From: DATMRF01 sp035566435
Lineage (GTDB): Bacteria; Verrucomicrobiota; Verrucomicrobiia; Limisphaerales; UBA8199
Length of the DNA: 64,000 nucleotides
Assembly: GCA_035566435.1 (NCBI GenBank)
Contig: DATMRF010000105.1
Span: forward strand, 248,001 to 312,000
Reading direction: 5' to 3'
Of the stretch, positions 36,295 to 45,602 are shown piece by piece. Made by a program: the position numbers and the translations under genes. The notes beneath the pieces are model-generated. The model saw nothing but the letters and a program-made list of their open reading frames with translations. It had not been told where the DNA came from and searched no databases. How positions within the stretch are numbered: position 1 is the stretch's first letter; each line of letters begins with the position of its first letter.

Positions 36295-36936
36295 ATGAAA
36301 TGGCGGGCGGGCTTAGTATTGTTCCTTTCAATCCTGGCGCTGACGGGTTGCCGCAGTGTGTACTACTCGGCATGGGAGAAAGTAGGAGTTTATAAGCGCG
36401 ATTTGCTCAAGAAAAGGGTGGTGGCCGCCCGGGACGACGAAAAGGTGGCCAGCGAGCAGTTCAAAGACGCGCTGACGCGCCTAAAGGAGATGTACGGTTT
36501 CGAGGGCGGCAATCTCGAAAAGACTTACGCCGCGCTCAACAAGGAATACGAGCGTTCGGTCGAAAGAGCCAGCACGGTTCACAAGCGGGTCAAAGACGTT
36601 GAGACCGTAGCCGAGGACCTGTTCGCGGAATGGGAAAAGGAGATCAAAGAAATCTCTTCCTCTAACCTTCGCGAGAGCAGCCGGGACAAGTTGAGGGAGA
36701 CGCGGCGTCTCTACGACGAACTGCACACTGCGCTCAAGCGCGCCGAGCAGAGCATGGACCCGGTTTTGGTGCGGCTTCATGACCAGGTGCTTTACCTGAA
36801 GCATAATCTCAATGCCGCAGCGATCGCCTCCTTGAAAGGTGAGACCACTGACATCCAGGCGGAGATTTCCCGGTTGCTGAGCGATATGAACTCGGCGATC
36901 GCCCAGGCGGACACGTTCATCAATAGTCTGCAGTGA
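36295..36936 (+). CDS. DUF2959 family lipoprotein
   Basis: The 213-residue protein begins with a lipoprotein signal ending L-T-G-C (Cys at residue 19) and is otherwise almost all helix with long charged coiled coils. The conserved start Y-Y-S-A-W-E-K-V-G-V-Y-K-R-D, then K-D-A-L-T-R-L-K-E-M-Y, matches DUF2959, a family of unknown function in the cell envelope. The gap to the glycosylase gene is 44 bases, so the two may be co-transcribed. Confidence 0.85.
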   Translation: MKWRAGLVLFLSILALTGCRSVYYSAWEKVGVYKRDLLKKRVVAARDDEKVASEQFKDALTRLKEMYGFEGGNLEKTYAALNKEYERSVERASTVHKRVKDVETVAEDLFAEWEKEIKEISSSNLRESSRDKLRETRRLYDELHTALKRAEQSMDPVLVRLHDQVLYLKHNLNAAAIASLKGETTDIQAEISRLLSDMNSAIAQADTFINSLQ

Positions 36937-37420
36937 GGTTCATACGCAGTTGCAGGTTGCGGCGTGAGCAGCGAAGCAAGGGGCTTGCCTCCGTGAATAT
37001 CGCCAGTGAAGTGGCGTCCAATCCTTCGTGAGCGTTACGGCAGGAAAGAAGCGGGGCAACGAAGACGATTTCAAGCGCGCCAGGCCAGGGAAGGAAAGCG
37101 GTGCTCCCGTGTTCTCGTTTGGCTCCCGTCGTTTCGCCTCCAAAGGAGTGCGGCGGCTCTTCGTCCCGCAAAAATGCCTGATGTCGCCTGTGTTCGAACC
37201 CGAGGTCGAGCGGCCGCACACTTTGCTGCGTGCCCCGCTCTGACCCGCGCAGGGCTGATTGCGCGTGTTTGACATTTCGCCGGGAAACTATATCTTTCTG
37301 GCCTGAACCAATTCCGTTCTCACCCTCCGCTTGCCGCCGAATTGAACGCGAGCTAAAAAACTGCCTGGTAATCCGTGCGCAGAGGGGGAGACGCGAGATT
37401 ACGCCCGTCACTTGCCGATT
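36937..37420. other. 484-base gap without a recognised gene
   Basis: Between the DUF2959 lipoprotein and RNase R I find no recognisable gene, RNA or repeat. A 71-codon plus-strand frame (37028-37243) and long minus-strand frames exist, but none has a recognisable pattern or clear start context. The AT-rich part near 37275-37330 may hold the rnr promoter. Confidence 0.5.
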
Positions 37421-39685
37421 ATGGAACAAAAGATTTTGGACCTGTTGGGGCAGCACAAATATACGCCGCTGAACGTTGCCGAATTGCTGACGGCGCTGCG
37501 GTTGTCGCGAAACCAGCAAAAAGAGCTCGAACAGACTTTGGCGTCCCTGGAACGGGCCGGCCGAATCGCCCGGGTCAAACAGGGCTGTCGCTACGCATTG
37601 CCGGTCGATGCGGATCTTATTCCCGGACGCATCCGGATGAACCGGCAGGGCTCGGGTTTCCTGCAGCCGGACGACCCGAAGGTTCCCGTGTTGAGAATTC
37701 CGCCCGACGCGACCGCGACGGCGATGCACGGTGACCGAGTGCTGGTCCGGCGCGATGCGGTGCCGCGAGCCCGTGGCCGGCACGACCCGACCGAGCCCAC
37801 CGGCCGTGTGGTGCGAATCCTGGAGCAGGCTCGCACGCAAATAGTCGGCACCCTCCAGCGCGGCCGCCAGTTTTTTTATGTTATCCCGGATGACCCGCGT
37901 ATTCCGCAGGACATTTACGTGCCGCCGCCGAGCGATGTGGGACGCCCGGCGCGCGAGGGTGACAAAGTGGTCGTCGAACTGCGCGAGTGGAAATCGCGTC
38001 ACACCAACCCCGAAGGTGAAATCATCGAAGTCCTCGGCGCGGCCGACGCTGAGGGTGTCGATATGCTCTCGGTTATCCGCCAGTACCAATTGCCGTTGCA
38101 TTTTCCTAAGGGAGTGCTGCACGAAGCGCGCTTGTTGGGTCAGCAAGTAACCCCCGCCGAATGCGTCGGGCGAGTGGATTGCCGCAAACATCCAGTGGTC
38201 ACCATCGACCCGGAAGACGCCAAAGATTTCGATGATGCGATCTGTCTGCAGCGCGCTGAGTCGGGCCATTGGAAACTCTGGGTGCATATTGCAGACGCCT
38301 CGCATTATGTGAGGCTGGGCACCGCCCTGGATGAGGAAGCGGCCCGGCGCGGCAATTCAACGTATTTGGTGGACCGGGTCATTCCGATGCTGCCCGAGGC
38401 GCTAAGCAATGAACTGTGCTCGCTAAAGCCCCACGTCGAGCGGTTGACTAAGTGCGTCGAATTCCTGCTTTCCGCAGACGGACGCGTGTTGAAGTCACAA
38501 TTCTATTCCGCCGTCATCCAGTCCCAATGCCGCTATAACTACAAAGAAGTCTTTAGGATTCTTCAGCGGCAGCCGCTCGAGTCCCTCGAACGAATGCTCC
38601 ACGATGCCAACGCCCTCGCCCAGAAGATTCGCCGGGCACGGTTCCAGGCTGGGTCGCTCGACCTCGACTTTCCCGAGACTAAGGTCCGGCTCGACGACCG
38701 AGGCCAGGTCCTCTTGCTCGAGAAGGTGGAGAATGACATTTCACACCAGCTCATCGAAGAGTTCATGCTGTTGGCGAACGAAGCGGTGGCGGCACGCCTG
38801 ATGGCCCTGAACCGCCCGTCACTTTACCGCATCCACGAGCCGCCCGACCCTAAACGGCTGCAGGAATTCCGCGAGGAGGTCCTCGGCCATCAGATTCAGT
38901 GCGGAAATTTGTCGAATCGGCTCGAGGTCCAAAACCTGCTCGAAAAACTCAACCGGCTGCCGATCGGCCAGGCCCTCAAGGTTCGGTTCCTGAGGTCGCT
39001 CATGCGCGCGCGCTACGCAGTGGAGCCGCTTGGACATTACGGATTGGCCAAAAAGAAGTACACCCACTTCACTTCCCCCATTCGACGCTATGCCGACCTG
39101 GTCATCCACCGCTCGTTGTTTGCACAACCGGGCCAGCCACTCGCGGCACGATCGCTGCACGAGGTCGCTGACCATATCTCCGAGACCGAACGAAGGTCGG
39201 ATGATGCCGAGCGGGACAGCCGGGACGTGAAGTTGTTTGCTTACCTGCTCGGTCAACTTCGCTCGGGTTCACCGCAGCGTTATCTCGCGTTGGTCACGGA
39301 TGTGCGCAACTTCGGTTTCTTTGTCGATGTGCCTGGAGTAGGCCTGAGTGGCCTGGTGCCGCTGTCAGGCTTGAGTGATGATTTCTACCAGTTCGACCCT
39401 CAGCGCAACCACCTTATCGGCCGCCGCACTCGGCGCGTCTTCAAACTCGGCGATAAAGTCGAAGTCCAGGTCGCGAAGGTGAACACTTTCAAGCGCCAGG
39501 TGGATTTTCAATTGGCCCAAACGCACCCGCGCCGTACAGAACATGCAGGAGTAGCCAAGCAACCACCGCCCCGCCATGGCGGAGCGCGGCGCTCCGGGGC
39601 GGGGACCGCCACGTCCCCGAAGTCGTCACGCCAGGCGAACTGGCACAAGCCTAAGCGGCTGGCGGGAGGAATTCACCACAACTAG
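37421..39685 (+). CDS. rnr: Ribonuclease R
   Basis: This 754-residue 3'-5' exoribonuclease starts with a winged-helix-like segment and two cold-shock domains (G-R-I-R-M-N-R-Q-G-S-G-F near residue 69). The RNB catalytic domain carries the acidic metal site T-I-D-P-E-D-A-K-D-F-D-D-A near residue 262 and the F-T-S-P-I-R-R-Y-A-D-L motif near residue 549. A C-terminal S1 domain (about 620-705) precedes a basic tail. The ATG at 37421 is preferred over a TTG nine bases earlier. The tail (from 39565) contains a palindromic repeat in frame. Confidence 0.95.
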   Translation: MEQKILDLLGQHKYTPLNVAELLTALRLSRNQQKELEQTLASLERAGRIARVKQGCRYALPVDADLIPGRIRMNRQGSGFLQPDDPKVPVLRIPPDATATAMHGDRVLVRRDAVPRARGRHDPTEPTGRVVRILEQARTQIVGTLQRGRQFFYVIPDDPRIPQDIYVPPPSDVGRPAREGDKVVVELREWKSRHTNPEGEIIEVLGAADAEGVDMLSVIRQYQLPLHFPKGVLHEARLLGQQVTPAECVGRVDCRKHPVVTIDPEDAKDFDDAICLQRAESGHWKLWVHIADASHYVRLGTALDEEAARRGNSTYLVDRVIPMLPEALSNELCSLKPHVERLTKCVEFLLSADGRVLKSQFYSAVIQSQCRYNYKEVFRILQRQPLESLERMLHDANALAQKIRRARFQAGSLDLDFPETKVRLDDRGQVLLLEKVENDISHQLIEEFMLLANEAVAARLMALNRPSLYRIHEPPDPKRLQEFREEVLGHQIQCGNLSNRLEVQNLLEKLNRLPIGQALKVRFLRSLMRARYAVEPLGHYGLAKKKYTHFTSPIRRYADLVIHRSLFAQPGQPLAARSLHEVADHISETERRSDDAERDSRDVKLFAYLLGQLRSGSPQRYLALVTDVRNFGFFVDVPGVGLSGLVPLSGLSDDFYQFDPQRNHLIGRRTRRVFKLGDKVEVQVAKVNTFKRQVDFQLAQTHPRRTEHAGVAKQPPPRHGGARRSGAGTATSPKSSRQANWHKPKRLAGGIHHN
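39567..39620. repeat. Dispersed palindromic repeat inside the rnr 3' end
   Basis: Within the codons for the basic RNase R tail lies CCGCCCCG...CGGGGCGG, a hairpin-forming sequence whose right part (39595-39618) is 23 of 24 identical to an arm of the element at 35481. The reading frame continues through it. Confidence 0.75.
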
Positions 39686-39823
39686 CAGCGCGCCCTGCCG
39701 TTTCGTCTGAGGATAGTGGCGAACCACGGGGATGTTGCCGTCCGCGCGCTCGCCGGCCTCTGCTGTCGCCCGCGCTCGTCTTGAGAATCTCCTTCCCGTT
39801 CTGCTCGGTTCGAGGTTAAATCC

Positions 39824-41272
39824 GTGCTCGTGAGACTAAAATCAGTTCTGTTTACCCTTATTACTCTGCCGGCGCTCATTACCGTCTCTGCCCAGGATTG
39901 GCAATCCCTCTTCGACGGCAAGACACTCTCCGGCTGGAAAGCCGGTGGCAACCCAACTTCCTTCAAAGTGATAAATGGCCAGCTCGCGTGCGATGGACCG
40001 CGCTCGCACCTGTTCTACGTTGGCCCAGACAGCCGGGCGGACTTCACCAATTTTGAGTTCGCGGCGGAAGTTCTGACCAAAAACGGGGCCAACTCCGGCG
40101 TTTATTTCCACACCGAGCTCCAGGAAGAAGGGTTCCCGGAAAAAGGGTTCGAGGCGCAGGTCTTGAACCTCCCAGGCGGGCAGGGCGGCTACCGTGAAAA
40201 CAAGCTCACCGGCAGTCTGTATGGCATCCGGAACGTATATAAAGCACTGGCCAAGGACGATGAGTGGTTCCGGTTGAATATAGTGGTTAGGGGGAGACGG
40301 ATTCAGATTCGCGTAAACGACCTTCTTCTCGTGGATTACCTCGAAGCAACACCCCCGCTCGGCGTCCCGAACCACCCCGGGCGCAAGCTCGACCACGGCA
40401 CCTTCGCCTTGCAGTGCCATGATGCCGGCAGCAGGGTCTTCTTCCGCAATCTCCGCGTCAAAAGGCTGCCACCTGACCCGGCCGACCTCCCTTTCGCCGC
40501 CGCGCAGGGCACGGATTACGACCAGGAGATCGTCCGGTTGGGTGCCGCTAATGTTCCGGTCGTGAATTATCATGTCCACCTGAAGGGCGGCCTCACCCTC
40601 GACGAAGCGCTGGCACTCTCGCGCGAGACCGGCGTGTTTTACGGCATCGCGATTAATTGCGGTCTGAGCTTCTCCGTCACGAACGATACCGGCATTTACG
40701 ACTACCTCAAGACCATGAAAGGCCAGCCGGTTTTCGTCGCCATGCAGGCGGAAGGCCGTGAGTGGGTGAAACTGTTCTCGAAGCAGGCGGTGTCCCAGTT
40801 CGATTATGTCTTTACCGACGCGATGACTATTTTCGACGACGGTGGCCGACGCATGCGCCTTTGGATGACTAACGAAGTCCCACAGATTAAAGACAAGCAA
40901 GCATTCATGGACATGCTGGTCGCTCGCACCGTCGCTATCCTGAGCACTGAGCCGGTTGACGTTTATGTCAACCCGACGTTCCTTCCAGCGCAACTTGCCG
41001 GTGAGTACGATCAGCTTTGGACAGAACCGAGGATGAACAAAGTCATCGCGGCGGCCGCCAAACACAAAATCGCCATCGAAATCAACAGCCGCTATCGCCT
41101 GCCCAGTCCGGCCTTTCTCAAATTGGCCAAAGCCGCCGGCTGCAAGTTCACTTTCGGCACCAACAACGGAGACCGCGACGTCGGCCGCCTGGATTACTCC
41201 TTCCAAATGGTCGATGACTTGGGCCTGAAATGGCAGGACATCTGGCTCCCGACCAAGAAGGGGCGATCGTAG
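39824..41272 (+). CDS. DUF1080 / PHP-like fusion protein, exported
   Basis: A signal peptide is followed by a DUF1080 (3-keto-disaccharide hydrolase) lectin-like sandwich, residues about 24-215 (Q-S-L-F-D-G-K-T-L-S-G-W-K, then G-A-N-S-G-V-Y-F-H-T). A second domain spans residues about 225-480. It begins V-V-N-Y-H-V-H-L-K-G-G with an HxH pair and ends with G-T-N-N-G-D-R-D-V-G-R-L, like PHP or amidohydrolase-type TIM-barrel metal sites. The total length is 482 residues. The pair suggests attack on a modified sugar; the exact reaction is unknown. The GTG start precedes the signal peptide directly; a second GTG at 39830 is possible. Confidence 0.75.
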   Translation: MLVRLKSVLFTLITLPALITVSAQDWQSLFDGKTLSGWKAGGNPTSFKVINGQLACDGPRSHLFYVGPDSRADFTNFEFAAEVLTKNGANSGVYFHTELQEEGFPEKGFEAQVLNLPGGQGGYRENKLTGSLYGIRNVYKALAKDDEWFRLNIVVRGRRIQIRVNDLLLVDYLEATPPLGVPNHPGRKLDHGTFALQCHDAGSRVFFRNLRVKRLPPDPADLPFAAAQGTDYDQEIVRLGAANVPVVNYHVHLKGGLTLDEALALSRETGVFYGIAINCGLSFSVTNDTGIYDYLKTMKGQPVFVAMQAEGREWVKLFSKQAVSQFDYVFTDAMTIFDDGGRRMRLWMTNEVPQIKDKQAFMDMLVARTVAILSTEPVDVYVNPTFLPAQLAGEYDQLWTEPRMNKVIAAAAKHKIAIEINSRYRLPSPAFLKLAKAAGCKFTFGTNNGDRDVGRLDYSFQMVDDLGLKWQDIWLPTKKGRS

Positions 41273-41284
41273 ACTTCCCGGGGC

Positions 41285-41372
41285 GGCGAGCGTCCGCGCG
41301 AGCCCTAATCTTTGCCCCCCATCCGCATCGGGCCTTCATGCCTTCATTTTTGAGCTCGCGAGGACGCTTGCC
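41285..41372. repeat. Inverted repeat downstream of the DUF1080 fusion gene
   Basis: Arms 41285-41302 and 41355-41372 are inverted copies (16 of 18), built on GCGAGCGTCCGCGCGAG. The 52-base centre is unstructured to the eye. It probably is another dispersed extragenic palindrome. Confidence 0.5.
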
Positions 41373-41435
41373 CTCACGGGATTCTGGCGACACTGGTCAA
41401 AAACTGTGTTCAAAATGACAAAAATTGCGTAGCGG

Positions 41436-41454
41436 TTGGCCCACTGTGGGCTAA
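41436..41454. promoter_or_regulatory. 19-base palindrome upstream of the heme genes
   Basis: TTGGCCCAC-T-GTGGGCTAA-type symmetry: the two nine-base ends are inverted copies with a single mismatch. It lies 76 bases before the hemE start, in an otherwise empty and AT-richer stretch, so it is a good operator candidate. The binding protein is unknown. Confidence 0.4.
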
Positions 41455-41529
41455 CCTCTAGCCTGAACAGTCCATAAGGCGCTCAAGCGGGAATCGAATG
41501 GCTATCGACATCCTGTTGCTCCAACCTGA

Positions 41530-42678
41530 ATGAGAATGACAGCTCCAGCGGGCAAATCGGCCATCGCAACGCGGCAGCCGCGTCCGGCGACTGCGGCTTT
41601 AAGTGGAACGGCGCAGGAAACGACCAACCGCCAGCGGTTTCTTGACGCGTGCCATTGCCGCCCGGTGGACCGCCCGCCGGTCTGGCTGATGCGCCAGGCA
41701 GGTCGGGCGCTGCCGGAATACCGCGCGCTCAAGGAAAAGTACTCGTTTTTAGAACTGGTCCAAACGCCGGAACTCGCCGCTGAGGTCACGGTTCAGCCGA
41801 TTCGTCGGTTCGATTTTGATGCCGCCATTCTGTTCAGTGATATTCTGGTCATCGCAGAGGGCCTCGGACAGCCGTATCAATTCCGCGATCGCGGCGGTAT
41901 CGAGATGGAATTTCTCTTGAAGTCCACCGCGGACGTCGAGCGGCTCGAGGTCCAGGCTGTGACCGAACGTCTGCAGTACGTCGCGAAAGCCCTTCCGTTG
42001 ATCAAGTCCGCGTTGGGCGGCCGCACTGCTCTGATTGGGTTTGCCGGCTCACCCTGGACGCTCGCGAATTTCATGATCGAAGGCGGAGGCGTAAAAGAAT
42101 ACACCAAAGCCAAAGCGCTGTTTTATTCCGATTCAAAGCTCTTCTGCAGTTTGTTGGAAAAGCTGACCCGGGCCATCAGCGCGTATCTGCAGATGCAGAT
42201 CGATGCCGGAGCCGAGGCGCTCCAAATCTTCGACAGCCTGGGCGGAGTTTTGTCCGACGGCGACTTTGGCCCGGCTTCGGCGGTTTGGATAAAACAAATC
42301 CTCGACTCCCTCAAAGGCCAGGTGCCGGTGATCGTGTTCGCCAAAGGTGTGCACGGCAATTGGGATGACCTGGTCGGCACGGGTGCCCAGGTTCTGGGCA
42401 TGGATTGGAATCTGCGCCTGGCCGACGCGAGGGCGCGGTTACCGGAAACTGTCGGCGTGCAGGGGAATTTGGACCCTTTTCTCCTGAGCACGACACCCGA
42501 ATCCGTCGCCGCTGGGACCAGCCGGCTGCTCCGTGAAATGCGCGGCCGCCCCGGCCACATCTTCAACCTGGGCCACGGCGTGCCGCCGAATGCCAAGCTG
42601 GAAAACATCGAGAGCCTGGTTCAGACGGTGAAAAACTACCGTTCGCCCGCTCCTTGCGGTCCGCTTCAGAGAGTCTAA
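41530..42678 (+). CDS. hemE: Uroporphyrinogen decarboxylase
   Basis: The enzyme turns uroporphyrinogen III into coproporphyrinogen III. Diagnostic motifs are P-V-W-L-M-R-Q-A-G-R near residue 55, the F-S-D-I-L-V segment with the catalytic Asp near residue 105, F-A-G-S-P-W-T-L-A-N-F-M, and G-N-L-D-P near residue 315. At 382 residues it carries about 30 extra N-terminal residues compared with usual enzymes, so the true start may lie further in. hemN follows 16 bases later. Confidence 0.95.
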   Translation: MRMTAPAGKSAIATRQPRPATAALSGTAQETTNRQRFLDACHCRPVDRPPVWLMRQAGRALPEYRALKEKYSFLELVQTPELAAEVTVQPIRRFDFDAAILFSDILVIAEGLGQPYQFRDRGGIEMEFLLKSTADVERLEVQAVTERLQYVAKALPLIKSALGGRTALIGFAGSPWTLANFMIEGGGVKEYTKAKALFYSDSKLFCSLLEKLTRAISAYLQMQIDAGAEALQIFDSLGGVLSDGDFGPASAVWIKQILDSLKGQVPVIVFAKGVHGNWDDLVGTGAQVLGMDWNLRLADARARLPETVGVQGNLDPFLLSTTPESVAAGTSRLLREMRGRPGHIFNLGHGVPPNAKLENIESLVQTVKNYRSPAPCGPLQRV

Positions 42679-42694
42679 GTTTCGTAATGCGCCT

Positions 42695-44071
42695 ATGAGC
42701 AAGCTAACTGTCGATCTCGAGCTGGTGAAGAAGTACAACGTCGCCGGCCCCCGGTACACTTCCTACCCGCCGGCGACGAAGTTTACCGATGCGCTCAAGT
42801 GGCCCGAGCTGGCCGAGCGTATCCTCGACAACAATCGGACCGAACGCGACCTTTCGCTCTACTTCCACATCCCGTTCTGCGAAACGCTTTGCTGGTATTG
42901 CGGCTGCACGACCGTTATCACGTTGAATCACGGGCAGGGCTCGACCTACGTAAACTATCTGGACAAGGAAATCGCCCAGATGAGCACGCTGCTCAACCCG
43001 CGCCGCAAGGCCGTGCAGTTGCATTGGGGCGGCGGCTCGCCCACTTTTCTGAACCCCGACGAAATCCGCCGGCTGGGGGAGACCATTCATCGGCACTTCA
43101 CGTTCTCCGACGACCTCGAAGCCGGGGTCGAGATTGACCCTCGGCGCTTGACCCGCGACCACATCGTCGCCCTGCGAGAAGTCGGCTTTAACCGCGCTTC
43201 GCTCGGGGTGCAGGATTTCGACCCGGTGGTCCAGGAATCGGTCCACCGCATTCAGCCGCGTGAGATGACTGAGCAGGTGCTGGGGTGGGTGCGCGAGCTG
43301 GGGTTCACCTCGGTTAACTTCGATCTGATCTACGGCCTGCCGCATCAGACGGTCGAGTCGTTCAATCGCACTCTGGACATTGTCCTGTCCTTGCAGCCGG
43401 ACCGGCTCGCGGTGTTCAGCTACGCGCACGTGCCCTGGGTAAAGCCGGCTCAGAAAATTCTCGAACACAAGGTGCTGCCGCCTCCAGAGGTGAAACTCGA
43501 GTTGCTCAAGACGGTGATCGAGCGCCTGACCGAAAACAACCGCTACGTGTACATCGGCATGGACCATTTCGCGCGGCCGGGCGACGAGCTTGCGGTAGCG
43601 CAAAGCCGCAAACAGCTCCAGCGCAACTTCCAGGGCTACAGCACCCGCGCGGGCGCCGACATCTACGCGTTCGGTATGTCCTCCATTTCCCAGATTCCCG
43701 ACGCGTACTTTCAGAACGAGAAGGACTTAACGAAATACTACGCCGCCCTGGATGCGGGACAGGTGCCGCTGGTCCGGGGATACCTGGTGACCGAGGAGGA
43801 CAAAATCCGCCGCGAAACTATCATGCGGGTGATGTGCGACCTCTCGCTGGATTACGGGGCGATGTCGCAGCGCCTGGGCCTCAACTTCGTCTCGTACTTC
43901 GAGCGCGAGCTCGAATCACTGGCCGCCTTCGAGGCCGACGGCCTGCTGCGCCGTTCGGCCACAGGGATGGAAGTCACCGATACCGGCCGCCTGTTTATCA
44001 GAAACATCGCGATGAGCTTTGACAACACCCTGGCGCCGGTTGGCGAAAGGAAGCATTCCAGGACGATCTGA
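42695..44071 (+). CDS. hemN: Oxygen-independent coproporphyrinogen III oxidase
   Basis: This radical-SAM enzyme makes protoporphyrinogen IX without oxygen. Residues about 10-30 hold the typical G-P-R-Y-T-S-Y-P-P start. The cluster motif is C-E-T-L-C-W-Y-C-G-C. H-W-G-G-G-S-P-T-F-L, G-V-E-I-D-P-R and the late Y-F-Q-N segment are also conserved. The length of 458 residues matches true HemN rather than HemW. The TGA is followed directly by the GTG start of hemY. Confidence 0.96.
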   Translation: MSKLTVDLELVKKYNVAGPRYTSYPPATKFTDALKWPELAERILDNNRTERDLSLYFHIPFCETLCWYCGCTTVITLNHGQGSTYVNYLDKEIAQMSTLLNPRRKAVQLHWGGGSPTFLNPDEIRRLGETIHRHFTFSDDLEAGVEIDPRRLTRDHIVALREVGFNRASLGVQDFDPVVQESVHRIQPREMTEQVLGWVRELGFTSVNFDLIYGLPHQTVESFNRTLDIVLSLQPDRLAVFSYAHVPWVKPAQKILEHKVLPPPEVKLELLKTVIERLTENNRYVYIGMDHFARPGDELAVAQSRKQLQRNFQGYSTRAGADIYAFGMSSISQIPDAYFQNEKDLTKYYAALDAGQVPLVRGYLVTEEDKIRRETIMRVMCDLSLDYGAMSQRLGLNFVSYFERELESLAAFEADGLLRRSATGMEVTDTGRLFIRNIAMSFDNTLAPVGERKHSRTI

Positions 44072-45487
44072 GTGAATTCGGTCGCCATCATCGGAGGAGG
44101 CATTACGGGCCTGACTGCCGGCTTCTGCCTGCAACGGAAAGGCGTCCCTGTGACCGTTTATGAGGCAAGCGGACGTGTCGGCGGAGTAATCCAGTCGCTT
44201 CGCCGAGATGGGTACCTTGCGGAGTTCGGACCGAACACCATCCTGGAGACCTCGCCGAAAATCGGCCAGCTCATCCGGGATGCCGGCCTGAAACAGCGCC
44301 GGCTCAACCCGGCTCCGCAGGCCGAAGCGCGCTATGTCGTGCGCTATCAACGGCCCATTGCGATGCCCGGCTCGCCGCTCGGCTTCTTCGCCACCAAACT
44401 GTTCACCGCCAAAGCGAAGCTCGCTGTGTTGCGCGAACCGTTCGTCCCGGCCCGCCGCGACGGCGCAGAGGAAAGCGTGGCCGAATTCGTCTTGCGCCGC
44501 CTCGGACAGGAATTCCTGGACCACGCAATCGACGCCCTGGTAGGCGGCGTTTATGCCGGTGACCCCTACAAGCTGTCGGTGCCCCAGGCGTTTCCCAAAC
44601 TGGCCCAACTCGAAGCGCGTTACGGGTCGTTGATCAAAGGTCAAATCCTGGGCGCTCGGGAGCGCAAGAAACGAGGCGAAATCGCCAAAGACCGCGCGCC
44701 GAAGTTTTCGTTCGACGATGGCCTGCAGGTGCTTCCCGAAACGCTGAGGGAGCGTCTGGGTGACGCCGTGCGGCTGGAGACCCAGGTCACCGCGCTTACT
44801 CAAACCGAAGGCGGCTGGATGCTGGAATTGCGCGAGCGTGGCGAGGAGACTCGGCACGAGCACAGCGCGGTGATTTACGCCGGGACTGCCTACAAGCTTG
44901 CTGAGCTGGGGGTGACGGCGCGGATGCCCGTGAGCTTTACCGCTTTCTCGGAAATCCACTATCCGCCCGTCGCGAGCGTCGTGCTCGGATTTCGGCGCGA
45001 AGACGTCCAACACCCCTGCGAAGGCTTCGGTATGCTTATCCCCAAGGTCGAGGGATTCAAAATCCTTGGCACCATCTTCTCCTCGTCTCTCTTTCCCAAC
45101 CGCGCCCCCGCTGGTCACCTGACGCTCACAAGCTATGTCGGCGGCGAAAGATACCCCGAGCTGGCATCGCTGTCCACTGAGAAGCTCTGCGCGCTAACGT
45201 GTGCGGATCTCTCTGTGCTCCTTGGTGTCAGGGGAAAGCCGACTTTCCAACACACTGTCTTTTACCCCCGGGCCATCCCCCAATACAACCTTGGCTATGG
45301 CCGCTACCGCCAGATGATGACCGAACTTGAGGTCAAGGCGCCCGGCCTGTTTCTCGCCGGCCACTACCGCGATGGCGTGTCGCTCAGCGATTCCATCGTG
45401 TCCGGCTGCAACGTGGCAGACCGCGTGCAGGAGCACTGCGGGCGCGTGGGGGATACCGTCCTTTCGACAGTGAGTCGAGCCGCATGA
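44072..45487 (+). CDS. hemY: Protoporphyrinogen oxidase (HemY/HemG-type flavoprotein)
   Basis: The FAD enzyme (471 residues) oxidises protoporphyrinogen IX, or coproporphyrinogen in the Gram-positive route; the nearby hemN favours the former. It has the dinucleotide motif I-I-G-G-G-I-T-G-L, the E-A-S-G-R-V-G-G segment, E-F-G-P-N-T-I near residue 47, and an A-G-H-Y-R-D-G-V-S-L-S-D-S-I ending typical of this family. The GTG start abuts the hemN stop, so the two are translationally coupled. The gene symbol follows usual usage for this flavoprotein. Confidence 0.93.
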   Translation: MNSVAIIGGGITGLTAGFCLQRKGVPVTVYEASGRVGGVIQSLRRDGYLAEFGPNTILETSPKIGQLIRDAGLKQRRLNPAPQAEARYVVRYQRPIAMPGSPLGFFATKLFTAKAKLAVLREPFVPARRDGAEESVAEFVLRRLGQEFLDHAIDALVGGVYAGDPYKLSVPQAFPKLAQLEARYGSLIKGQILGARERKKRGEIAKDRAPKFSFDDGLQVLPETLRERLGDAVRLETQVTALTQTEGGWMLELRERGEETRHEHSAVIYAGTAYKLAELGVTARMPVSFTAFSEIHYPPVASVVLGFRREDVQHPCEGFGMLIPKVEGFKILGTIFSSSLFPNRAPAGHLTLTSYVGGERYPELASLSTEKLCALTCADLSVLLGVRGKPTFQHTVFYPRAIPQYNLGYGRYRQMMTELEVKAPGLFLAGHYRDGVSLSDSIVSGCNVADRVQEHCGRVGDTVLSTVSRAA

Positions 45488-45553
45488 ACGTTGTGTCGGT
45501 AATGGGATGGGGGAGCCCTGAAGTGAAGGGGTGCTGTTTGGAACTCGATGCAG

Positions 45554-45575
45554 CACTCCACCACTCCACCACTCC
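45554..45575. repeat. CACTCCAC tandem repeat before hemH
   Basis: CCACTCCACCACTCCACC-type units are repeated just upstream of the ferrochelatase start, in the 115-base hemY-hemH gap. The motif is the complement of the GAGTGGTG repeats inside the kinase gene (14155-14262). Confidence 0.7.
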
Positions 45576-45602
45576 ATGGCGCCAATTCTCCGCTTTCTCC
45601 GC

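Noticed and set aside
36920..38305. 461-codon minus-strand open frame across the rnr start
   Set aside because: Antisense to the well supported RNase R gene; composition mirrors its codon pattern and shows no family motif.
39842..41206. 454-codon minus-strand open frame
   Set aside because: Antisense shadow of the DUF1080 fusion gene.
43916..45118. 400-codon minus-strand open frame
   Set aside because: Antisense shadow of hemY and the end of hemN.
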